Source of the DNA: Thiothrix winogradskyi
Lineage (GTDB): Bacteria; Pseudomonadota; Gammaproteobacteria; Thiotrichales; Thiotrichaceae
Reading direction: 5' to 3'
DNA length: 64,000 bases
Assembly (NCBI RefSeq): GCF_021650935.1
Contig: NZ_CP091244.1
Coordinates: forward strand, 744,001 to 808,000
Positions 9,103-16,045 of this stretch are shown here, piece after piece. Both the position numbers and the translations under genes were made by a program. Positions within the stretch are counted from its first letter, which is position 1. Every line of letters begins with the position of its first letter. The notes beneath the pieces were generated by a model, which saw nothing but the letters and a program-made list of their open reading frames with translations, had not been told where the DNA came from and did not search any database.

Positions 9103-9490
9103 GCAAGACATCCTCTCACGATTCATACTCAACCCGCGACAAACCCGACTTCTGTTGAAGTTTTTATTCGTCGCCCTAGCACTAGTCGGTGTTGTTGCCG
9201 CATTACTGCCAGGTGGTGGTCAAGGTCTGCCCCACGCTGACAAATTGCTGCACGCAGGCGCACTGTTTGGGTTTGCCCTACTCTTGGATTTGGCAACTAC
9301 CCGCAGTTTCTGGCGCTGGCAAGTACCTATACTCCTGTGCTACGGCGGTTTCATTGAGATAGTGCAAGGTTTCACAACATGGCGTTCCGCATCATTGGCT
9401 GATCTTGTGGCTGATGCCGCCGGTATCTTGCTGTACTGGGTGGTGTGGCGGCTGACACTGCAACGCATCATTCCACATGACAACGGTTAG
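9101..9490 (+). CDS. VanZ-family membrane protein
   Basis: 129 residues with four predicted transmembrane helices and the VanZ-family features: an acidic-histidine motif after the first helix (LPHADKLLHAGALFGFA), a glycine-rich helix (CYGGFIEIVQGF) and a last helix following ASLADLVADAAG. Proteins of this family are usually uncharacterised; VanZ itself gives low-level teicoplanin resistance. Start at the ATG at 9101, inside the CATG shared with the divergent gene. It overlaps the convergent DUF3299 gene by 4 bp at stop codons. Confidence 0.8.
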   Translation: MQDILSRFILNPRQTRLLLKFLFVALALVGVVAALLPGGGQGLPHADKLLHAGALFGFALLLDLATTRSFWRWQVPILLCYGGFIEIVQGFTTWRSASLADLVADAAGILLYWVVWRLTLQRIIPHDNG

Positions 9491-10128
9491 TCCCGATAAA
9501 TTTCCACGGAAGCATCCTTGATTTGGTAGCCTGCTTCGGCAAGATCGGTGTGAATTTGTTCGGTGACAATCGTGCCGTATACCCATACCGGTTCGTACAT
9601 GCGTTCTACCCCGATGCTTTTACCTTCCAAGGGCTTGACCAATAAAGTTTGATTGAGTGGCGGTGGTGGCGTGTGGATGCACGCGCCAAAATACGGTACT
9701 AGCAAGAACTCTTTCACCATGCCCTTGGTTTCGTCCACTTCCAGCGGTGAAATGAAACCGGGAATTTTGATTTTCTTGCCATTGAGTGCCGAATTCACGG
9801 GTGCCGCATTCAATTCGGCTTGCATTTCTTCCAGCAGTGCATCTTCTGCGGGGTCGCCTTCGGGGATGGCATCAATTCGCGGCTGGTATTTTTGGATAAT
9901 GTCCGCCAACCCCTGCCCCGGTAATTCCAGATTTTCCCACTCGATTTCGGTGTATTCGCCGTCTTGTTGCGGCTTAGACGTCGTGGTTTGGGTAACGGCT
10001 GTAATGGGTGTGCCCACAGCGGGCGCATTGCTGGGGAGTGCTGGCGGTGTCTCCACTTGGTTTTTCTCACCGCACGCGACCAGCAGGCTGGAGAGGATAA
10101 TGAGGGGGAAAAGCAGTGTTGTTTTCAT
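9487..10128 (-). CDS. DUF3299 lipoprotein of a zinc-uptake-type cluster
   Basis: 213 residues with a lipoprotein signal peptide (lipobox LLVAC, modified Cys at residue 19), so it is membrane-tethered in the periplasm. The DUF3299 core is clear: KIKIPGFISPLEVD, KEFLLVPYFGACIHTPPPP, and a terminal segment ending in YRD. A Pro/Thr/Gln-rich linker follows the lipobox. It lies 1 bp after the ABC permease gene and is the last gene of the minus-strand cluster. DUF3299 proteins recur beside ABC systems with DUF2796 proteins in Vibrio and Pseudomonas, which are linked to zinc starvation; a zinc role here follows from that. Confidence 0.85.
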   Translation of the reverse strand: MKTTLLFPLIILSSLLVACGEKNQVETPPALPSNAPAVGTPITAVTQTTTSKPQQDGEYTEIEWENLELPGQGLADIIQKYQPRIDAIPEGDPAEDALLEEMQAELNAAPVNSALNGKKIKIPGFISPLEVDETKGMVKEFLLVPYFGACIHTPPPPLNQTLLVKPLEGKSIGVERMYEPVWVYGTIVTEQIHTDLAEAGYQIKDASVEIYRD

Positions 10129-10129
10129 T

Positions 10130-11389
10130 TTAAACTCTTACGGTTAAACCATCTTGCAGGGAACGCCGATACGCAATTGCCCCCGGAATCAGGCTGAACA
10201 GTAACGCAAGCACCGTCACCACTGCAAGCAACAGCCCTTCATGCCAAGTCGGTAGCCAAGTACTCAGGTAAAACCCGTATTCCGCCATCACCCACGGACG
10301 TGCTGCCAACACCCCAACCCACACCAACACCGCACCCAGCAAGCCACCCAATACCGCCAATACCCCCGCTTCCAGCACAAACAGCGAGAATACCTGACGC
10401 GGGTGTGCGCCCACTGCCCGTAAAATTGCCATTTCGCGCCGCCGCTCATTTAGGGTGGAAAGCAACGTGGTCAACATGCCCAGCAAACCCGCGATGACTA
10501 CAAAGCCGGTGATAATCCGCAATACGTTTTCAAACATGCCAATGGCTTGCCACAATTCTGCCAACGCCACGCCGGGGACGGTTGCCAGCAAGGGTTCGCG
10601 CTTGTAGTCGTTGATTTCACGCTGCACTCGAAACGCGGCAGCGCGGTTTTTCAGCCCGACCATGAAGGCGGTGATGACTTTGGGTTGCAGGTTTTTCTGC
10701 AAGGCGGTCTCGGCACTGATTTGATAACCGGGGACTTTTGCACCACCTACCCAGTCGATGTGAATGGCTTCAATGCCTTCCAGCGAGACATGCACGGTGC
10801 GGTCAATCGGCGTGCCAGTGGGTTTAAGAATGCCCACCACCTGAAACGGTTTGTCGTCATGCAAGGTAAAGCTAGTCGCGGCAGCACCGTGCGCAATCAC
10901 GATCTTGTCGTGGAGCTGGTAGCCGAGTTTGCGTGCCACTTCTGCCCCCAACACGGCATCAAATACCCCTGCAAACGGCTTGCCATCGGCAAATTCCAGC
11001 AAGCGTTTATCGCCGTGGCGGTAGTAGCGAAAATAATCCTGATTCGTGCCCAATACCCGATAGCCCTTGTGTGAATCACCGAGACTGATGGGAATTGTCC
11101 AATCTACCAGCGGTTTGCTGGTGATCTCTTGGTAGGATTGCCAACTGATATTGTTGGTGGCGTTGCCGATACGAAACACGCTGTAGAGCAGCAATTGCAC
11201 CGGGCCACTGCGTGCGCCGACCACCAAATCCGTGCCGGAAATGGTGCTTAGGAAGCTGCTTTTGGCTTCTTTGCGGATGTATTCCACGCCCAGTAACAGC
11301 GAAACACTGATAGCGATGGCAAACAGTGTGAGCAGCAAACTGGCGCGGCGGTTCCACAAACTGCGCAGGGTGAGGTGGAGTAGGATCAT
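10130..11389 (-). CDS. ABC transporter permease, MacB/FtsX-like
   Basis: 419 residues. One N-terminal membrane helix (residues about 17-36), a large extracytoplasmic domain, then three C-terminal helices are typical of MacB/LolE/FtsX-type permeases. The family motif RRREMAILRAVGAHPRQVFSLFVLE precedes the third helix. The start at 11389 (MILLHLTLRSLWNRR) is family-like and overlaps the VF530 stop by 4 bp; the frame is open to 11452. The partner ATPase is encoded at 11712-12389. Such permeases often work mechanically on lipoproteins or envelope substrates; here a zinc-linked role is inferred from the neighbours. Confidence 0.88.
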   Translation of the reverse strand: MILLHLTLRSLWNRRASLLLTLFAIAISVSLLLGVEYIRKEAKSSFLSTISGTDLVVGARSGPVQLLLYSVFRIGNATNNISWQSYQEITSKPLVDWTIPISLGDSHKGYRVLGTNQDYFRYYRHGDKRLLEFADGKPFAGVFDAVLGAEVARKLGYQLHDKIVIAHGAAATSFTLHDDKPFQVVGILKPTGTPIDRTVHVSLEGIEAIHIDWVGGAKVPGYQISAETALQKNLQPKVITAFMVGLKNRAAAFRVQREINDYKREPLLATVPGVALAELWQAIGMFENVLRIITGFVVIAGLLGMLTTLLSTLNERRREMAILRAVGAHPRQVFSLFVLEAGVLAVLGGLLGAVLVWVGVLAARPWVMAEYGFYLSTWLPTWHEGLLLAVVTVLALLFSLIPGAIAYRRSLQDGLTVRV

Positions 11390-11634
11390 GATTCGCGCCG
11401 CTTTTCCCGTAACATAAAGCCGTACAGCCCTTCGACTTTTTCTCGCGCCCAAGGGGTTTTACGCAAGAATTTCAGGCTGGAAGCCATGCTGGGGTCGCTG
11501 GCAAAACAGCGCACGGGGATGCGCTCGGCTAAGCCTTCCCAACCGAAATAGTCCACCAGTTCGGTGAGGATGGTTTGCAAGGTTAAGCCGTGCAGTGGGT
11601 TGTTGTTTTGCTTTTGGGTGGGGATTGTATTCAT
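11386..11634 (-). CDS. VF530 family (DUF2132) DNA-binding-like protein
   Basis: 82 residues matching the VF530 family almost throughout: NPLHGLTLQTILTELVDYFGWEGL, then RIPVRCF and SLKFLRKTPWAREKVE. Family structures are small helical folds thought to bind DNA; no precise role is known. The ATG at 11634 is the family-like start. An upstream in-frame extension to 11706 only translates the hairpin repeat at 11667. It sits between the ABC ATPase and permease genes and overlaps the permease start by 4 bp, so it is cotranslated with the transporter. Confidence 0.85.
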   Translation of the reverse strand: MNTIPTQKQNNNPLHGLTLQTILTELVDYFGWEGLAERIPVRCFASDPSMASSLKFLRKTPWAREKVEGLYGFMLREKRRES

Positions 11635-11666
11635 TTCAAGACTCTCCAGCGTATGGTGTGCGGTGT

Positions 11667-11694
11667 GTAGGGGCAATTCATGAATTGCCCCTAC
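11667..11694. repeat. 28-bp perfect palindrome, dispersed-repeat type
   Basis: The arms GTAGGGGCAATTCA and TGAATTGCCCCTAC are fully self-complementary over 28 bp. It lies between the ABC ATPase and VF530 genes. Elements with this sequence are familiar intergenic hairpins in many proteobacteria. It may act as an mRNA processing or attenuation point inside the operon. Confidence 0.8.
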
Positions 11695-11711
11695 GGGGAT
11701 TGGCACGGGTA

Positions 11712-12389
11712 TTATCGGCGGTTCACGTTACTCAAATCCACCACGCGCGGAAAGTGACTGGCAATGTACGGGTCATGGCTCACAAACACAATAGTGCTAT
11801 TTTGAGCCGCTGCTTCCTTGAATAATAAGTTTAGAAAGCCATCACGGGTATCGGTATCCAGTGCCGAAGTCGGTTCATCCGCAATGATCAATTCGGGGCT
11901 GCCGATCAGGGCGCGGGCGACGGCGACGCGCTGTTGTTGTCCCACACTCAAGTCAGTGACGGGGCGCTCCCACAATTGACGATCTAAGCCCAGATGTTCC
12001 AGCAAGCGGTTGGTGGTGGCTTGCATATCTCCCGCCTGTTGTTTGCGCCGTTTGGAAAAATGGCAGGGTAACTGCACATTTTCCCGCACCGACAAATACG
12101 GCAAGAGGTTGAACTGCTGGAAGATCACGCCCATGTGATCCGCACGAAACCGGTCGCGGGCGGAATTATCCATATCGTGCAAGGCTTGCCCCAGAATAAT
12201 CAAGCTACCGCTGGCAGGGCGCAAAATGCCTGCCAACAGGTTAAGAAACGTAGTTTTGCCGCTGCCGCTTGCGCCGCGAATAAACAGGTGTTCGCCCTGT
12301 GCAACGTGCAGTTCGGCAATTGCCAGCGTGTCACGGCTTTGCCCTTGCCAGCGGTAGTGCAGATTGTGCAGTTCGATCACGTTAAGCAT
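11712..12389 (-). CDS. ABC transporter ATP-binding protein, LolD/MacB type
   Basis: 225 residues, the normal size of a stand-alone ATPase subunit. Walker A GASGSGKTT, the signature LSVGQQQRVAVARAL, Walker B ELIIADEPTSALD and the switch histidine (VFVSHD) are all present. Start is either of two adjacent ATGs at 12392/12389. Its start overlaps the DUF1016 stop. It pairs with the permease at 10130-11389. In related zinc-linked clusters this ATPase directly follows the DUF2796 gene; here a nuclease gene separates them. Confidence 0.92.
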   Translation of the reverse strand: MLNVIELHNLHYRWQGQSRDTLAIAELHVAQGEHLFIRGASGSGKTTFLNLLAGILRPASGSLIILGQALHDMDNSARDRFRADHMGVIFQQFNLLPYLSVRENVQLPCHFSKRRKQQAGDMQATTNRLLEHLGLDRQLWERPVTDLSVGQQQRVAVARALIGSPELIIADEPTSALDTDTRDGFLNLLFKEAAAQNSTIVFVSHDPYIASHFPRVVDLSNVNRR

Positions 12390-13413
12390 CATGCTCCCCT
12401 AATTCCGCCTCAATGTCTGCAATGCTGGGAAGGGACGATTGCAATTCTGGTGGTAGATGTTTGGTGATGGTGTATTCACTCACGCCAATGGGTTTTTGCA
12501 CATCCCGTAGCGCGTATTCGACCACCGTATCATTTTTGGATTTGCAAATCAGAATGCCAATGGTGGGATTGTCTTCAGGGGCTTTCAGCAAGCTATCCAC
12601 GGCTGAAATATAGAAATTGAGTTTCCCCGCAAATTCGGGTTTGAACTTAACCGTTTTGAGTTCGATCACCACGTAGCAATGTAGGCGCACATGGTAGAAC
12701 AACAAGTCCATGAAAAATTCATCGCCCGCTACTTCCAGCCGGTATTGCCGCCCCATGTAGGAAAAGCCTGCACCCAGTTCCAGCAAGAAACGGGTAATGT
12801 GTTCAATCAGGGCATTTTCCAGCTCACGCTCATTATGCCGTTCCCGCAACATCAGGAAATCGAAGCAATACGGATCTTTCAGCGTTTGGTGGGCAAGGTC
12901 TGAATGCGGGGCTGGCAATGTTGCTTGAAAATTATTGATGGCTTTGCCGTTACGCTGGTATAGACCTGCCTCGATGTGATGGGTCAGGACGGCGCGTGAC
13001 CAATGGTTTTCGATGGTCTTTTGCACGTAGAAAGTCGCTTCATCAATGCTGTGGGTTTTGCTCACAATGACGAGGTTGTGTCCCCACGGAATTTGGGCAA
13101 CAAGTTGTTGCCCGATTGCTGTTTCCACTGACCAGAACTGAAACCACTGACGCATATATTTCAGGTTGCGCAGGGAAAATCCCCTGATGTCAGGAAATTC
13201 CGCCTGCAAATCATGGCTCATCTGCTGCAAAAAACCATCGCCCCACGCTGCCTCGCGTTGTTTGGTGACGATACCTTCCGCCAAATCCCAGTACAGGTGC
13301 AATAATTCGCGGTTAACCGCCAGTGCCGCTTTGATCTGGGCTGCGTGTACGCGCTGTTTGATATCGCGGAGGAAGGCTTTGTAAGCGTCCGTTTTGGTCA
13401 GGTGTTGGCTCAT
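12382..13413 (-). CDS. DUF1016 family PD-(D/E)xK nuclease (YhcG-like)
   Basis: 343 residues. The N-terminal helical DUF1016 domain has the landmark LYWDLAEGIV, GDGFLQQMSHDLQAEFPDIRGFSLRNLKYMRQW. The C-terminal half is a PD-(D/E)xK nuclease-like fold with the acidic-lysine core FFMDLLFYH...VVIELK. Such proteins are common in accessory regions and beside restriction systems, sometimes implicated in defence or recombination. It lies inside a zinc-type transport cluster, 18 bp after the DUF2796 gene and overlapping the ATPase gene by 8-11 bp. It looks like an insertion that kept the operon transcribed. Confidence 0.85.
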   Translation of the reverse strand: MSQHLTKTDAYKAFLRDIKQRVHAAQIKAALAVNRELLHLYWDLAEGIVTKQREAAWGDGFLQQMSHDLQAEFPDIRGFSLRNLKYMRQWFQFWSVETAIGQQLVAQIPWGHNLVIVSKTHSIDEATFYVQKTIENHWSRAVLTHHIEAGLYQRNGKAINNFQATLPAPHSDLAHQTLKDPYCFDFLMLRERHNERELENALIEHITRFLLELGAGFSYMGRQYRLEVAGDEFFMDLLFYHVRLHCYVVIELKTVKFKPEFAGKLNFYISAVDSLLKAPEDNPTIGILICKSKNDTVVEYALRDVQKPIGVSEYTITKHLPPELQSSLPSIADIEAELGEHDA

Positions 13414-13431
13414 GGTTACTTTGCTGCTGGG

Positions 13432-14001
13432 TTAATTCAGCTTAATAGTAGCGTCTTTATCCAGTTCCAGCGCTGATGCGCCCTTTTCCGTGACCCATTC
13501 CGCCTTGATGTGCTGGAAACCGTCGGGGAAGGCGGTGAAGAGTTTCACCGCCACTTCTTTCAGTTCGGCGGGTTGGGTGCAGGCAAATGACCAGGTAACG
13601 TCCATATCGTTGTGGGCTTCACCAGCAGTCTCGGCGGTATTCCCTAACAAGGCGGAGATGACTTCGGCGCTTTTGAGGGTGCAACCCGCTTCGGTATTCA
13701 CGCTGAACAGTTCTGCTCCGGCTTCGAGCTTTTTCACTGCATCGGCGAGTTTTTGCTTGTCGGCATCGGTGGTGGCAGCGTGTTCAAAGCCGACGATATT
13801 GACGGCGGGGGATTCGAGCATGATTTCCAGCCCTTCTGTGCCAACGGCAAGCGACAGGGTGGCTGCACCGTGTTCGTGTGCGCCGTGTTCTTCGTGTTTA
13901 TCATGCGCGTGGTCATGTTTGTCGTCATGTGCGTACAGTGTGCTGCTGGCCAGTGTTAAACACAGGGCAAGGCTACTGAGGAGGATGTTAGGGTATTTCA
14001 T
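13432..14001 (-). CDS. His-rich periplasmic metal-binding protein, DUF2796 (ZrgA-like)
   Basis: 189 residues with a cleavable signal peptide (cleavage likely after residue 24, TLYA). The mature N-terminus is an extreme His/Asp/Glu cluster (residues 25-45, nine histidines), followed by the DUF2796 core with GAATLSLAVGTEGLEIMLESPA and the Cys pair (EAGCTL, SFACTQP). DUF2796 proteins such as V. cholerae ZrgA belong to zinc-repressed uptake clusters. It follows the COG0523 GTPase by 1 bp. Zinc capture in the periplasm is the likely role, inferred from family and context. Confidence 0.88.
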   Translation of the reverse strand: MKYPNILLSSLALCLTLASSTLYAHDDKHDHAHDKHEEHGAHEHGAATLSLAVGTEGLEIMLESPAVNIVGFEHAATTDADKQKLADAVKKLEAGAELFSVNTEAGCTLKSAEVISALLGNTAETAGEAHNDMDVTWSFACTQPAELKEVAVKLFTAFPDGFQHIKAEWVTEKGASALELDKDATIKLN

Positions 14002-14002
14002 A

Positions 14003-15112
14003 TTATTCTCCAGAATGAGGTGTTTGTTGGTTCACGGTTTGGGTAAACGAGGTTAATAAATTGCTGACAAAATCTTCGTCGAGATCGGCGGTGATGAACA
14101 CAAAGCGGCTGCGCTGATCAGCGTCCGGCCATGCGGGGAGTTCCACTGAGGGGTAAAACAGGTGTTGCACGGCGTGTAGCACGATGGGGCGACCGGGGTA
14201 TTCTTGTACATTGACGATGGCTTTCATGCGTAACAGGCGGGCGCTGCAAAATTCCACCAGCGTATCGAGTGCTTCGGAAACCCCTGCCCAGGGTAAGGGC
14301 TGGTCGAATTGCAGGGAAAAGCTGCGGATGCGCCCATCATTGCTGCCGTGCGTTGGGGTGCTGGGGTTGAGGATGCTGGGCTGTTTGAGTGGCAAACTCG
14401 CACTGACGACGCGGAAGTTTTCTGCCGCAAGCCATTGCTTGGCTTTGACGGGTTCGGATTGGTGGTAGGCGCGGAGTTTGAACACATGGTCGGGGTCAAC
14501 GTTGCCATGCTGGACATGCACAATGGGGGCGGCGGGGTTGAGCGTTGCCAGCCGCGTTTCGAGCTGTTGGATCGTGGCAGCATCGGCAAGGTCAGTTTTA
14601 GTGAGCAGCAAACGGTCTGCGCCCGCGACTTGGCGCACGGCTTCAAAATGTTGGTCGAGCTGTCCGTTGCCGAATACCGCATCCACTGTGGTGACAACGC
14701 CATCCAGATAATGGCGTTTGGCTACCCAGTCGGAACGCAGCAGGGTTTCGAGAATGGGCGTGGGGTCGGCGATGCCGGTGGTTTCGATAATAATGCGTTC
14801 GTAGGGGGGGATTTTGCCATCGCGCCGCCCCATCCACAGGTTTTTCAGGGTGGGGACGAGTGAGCCTTGGATTTCGCAGCAAACGCACCCGCCGGACAGC
14901 AGCGCCATCGTGCCTTGGGTGTTATCGACGAGTTGGTGATCCAGCCCGATGCTGCCGAATTCGTTCATAATCACGGCGGTGAGCGGCGGCACGCGCAGTA
15001 AGCGTTCCCAAAACGATGGTTTCAGCAGGTTGTTGAGTACCGTGGTTTTGCCACTGCCCAAAAAGCCGGTCAGCAGGGTGATCGGGATGCGCACATCTAC
15101 CGCGTCAGTCAT
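14003..15112 (-). CDS. COG0523/CobW-family GTPase, putative zinc metallochaperone
   Basis: 369 residues. G3E GTPase with Walker A (GFLGSGKTT), the metal-binding CxCC motif (GGCVCCEIQG) and the later nucleotide motif (LTKTDLADA); the C-terminal CobW_C domain is also visible. COG0523 members such as ZigA and ZagA deliver zinc to client enzymes during starvation. It is the first gene of the minus-strand cluster that continues with the DUF2796 protein, the ABC transporter and the DUF3299 lipoprotein. A short palindrome at 15138-15152 lies just upstream and could be an operator. Metal specificity is inferred from context. Confidence 0.9.
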   Translation of the reverse strand: MTDAVDVRIPITLLTGFLGSGKTTVLNNLLKPSFWERLLRVPPLTAVIMNEFGSIGLDHQLVDNTQGTMALLSGGCVCCEIQGSLVPTLKNLWMGRRDGKIPPYERIIIETTGIADPTPILETLLRSDWVAKRHYLDGVVTTVDAVFGNGQLDQHFEAVRQVAGADRLLLTKTDLADAATIQQLETRLATLNPAAPIVHVQHGNVDPDHVFKLRAYHQSEPVKAKQWLAAENFRVVSASLPLKQPSILNPSTPTHGSNDGRIRSFSLQFDQPLPWAGVSEALDTLVEFCSARLLRMKAIVNVQEYPGRPIVLHAVQHLFYPSVELPAWPDADQRSRFVFITADLDEDFVSNLLTSFTQTVNQQTPHSGE

Positions 15113-15137
15113 ATTGGATACTCATGCGAGCCTCTTT

Positions 15138-15152
15138 TGCAACAAAGTTGCA
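15138..15152. promoter_or_regulatory. Candidate operator upstream of the zinc-type cluster
   Basis: TGCAACAAAGTTGCA has perfect 6-bp arms (TGCAAC/GTTGCA) around AAA, 26 bp upstream of the COG0523 start. It does not match the Zur consensus I know (GTTATA/TATAAC-type), so the regulator is unknown. Confidence 0.35.
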
Positions 15153-15307
15153 GTCGATTCTAGTGGCGGGACAAGTGGCTTGCAATGTTTGTTTTCGCGC
15201 AATATTTCTGTATAAATCAACTACACTTAAAAAGCCATGACAGCTTATCCATAAAAACAAATTGTACACTGGCAAATAATTGATCGGATAGACCTTAGGA
15301 GGAAACC

Positions 15308-15988
15308 ATGAACATGAAGACCCGTATGCGGATCGGCGGCTTTGCCGTCTTCGCTTTATTCACTGGCGCAGCATTGGCTGATGGTTTGGACGGCAACCGT
15401 TATGGACAAGATCGCCAATACCATTCAGAAATCAGTTCGGCACAAACTTACATCGCGCTACAGCAGTATTTGTGGCCTTATGACCCTGCCAAGCGGCAGC
15501 CAATGACCATTCTTGATGTGCGTTCTATTGAGGAATATATCGGCGGACACCCGCCCGCGGCGTACAGCATTCCTTACCCGCATGTGTTCAATCGTGGCAA
15601 AGACCCCAACAAAGGCGAATACATCGCCCAGCCGAATGCTGAATTCGTCAAAGCGGTGAATGCTATGGGTTTGCCGAAAGACAGTTTAATCGTGACGGTG
15701 TGCCGCACCGGTAGCCGTAGCATCGGTGCCAGTAATTTGTTGGCGGCGGCGGGTTACACCAATGTGCGCAATATGTGGGATGGCTTTGTGGGGTTAACCC
15801 GCAAAAACACCTTGGGCGAAGAACTTGATCTGAATAATGATGGCAAAGTTGACGGCAAAGACCCGTACAGCGGCGATTTGGACGGTTGGGCAAACTTCCA
15901 AGGGTTGCCGGTTGAAATGAAGCTGGATAATCAACGCTTGTTTGCGCCGTATGCAAATTTGTACCACACGGCGAAAGGCGAGCGTTAA
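15308..15988 (+). CDS. Periplasmic rhodanese-like sulfurtransferase
   Basis: 226 residues with a signal peptide (residues 1-24, ending GAALA). The rhodanese fold shows the CH2A-type ILDVRS.EEY motif and an active-site loop CRTGSRS with Cys132, suited to persulfide transfer. A C-terminal calcium-loop-like segment (DLNNDGKVDGKD) is unusual for rhodaneses. The ribosome site AGGAGG lies eight bases before the ATG. The gene is monocistronic, ended by a hairpin shared with the convergent kinase gene. A periplasmic sulfur-transfer role fits a sulfur oxidizer, but the donor and acceptor are unknown. Confidence 0.85.
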   Translation: MNMKTRMRIGGFAVFALFTGAALADGLDGNRYGQDRQYHSEISSAQTYIALQQYLWPYDPAKRQPMTILDVRSIEEYIGGHPPAAYSIPYPHVFNRGKDPNKGEYIAQPNAEFVKAVNAMGLPKDSLIVTVCRTGSRSIGASNLLAAAGYTNVRNMWDGFVGLTRKNTLGEELDLNNDGKVDGKDPYSGDLDGWANFQGLPVEMKLDNQRLFAPYANLYHTAKGER

Positions 15989-16019
15989 CACCTAGCCGAG
16001 TATCGCGTTGATTCAAGAA

Positions 16020-16045
16020 TAGGGGCGTGACGTGTTACGCCCCTA
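16020..16045. terminator. Bidirectional terminator between rhodanese and kinase genes
   Basis: Arms TAGGGGCGT (16020-16028) and ACGCCCCTA (16037-16045) form a 9-bp stem around 8 bases. The hairpin spans the kinase stop codon. U-runs are short on both sides, so efficiency is uncertain. Confidence 0.55.
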
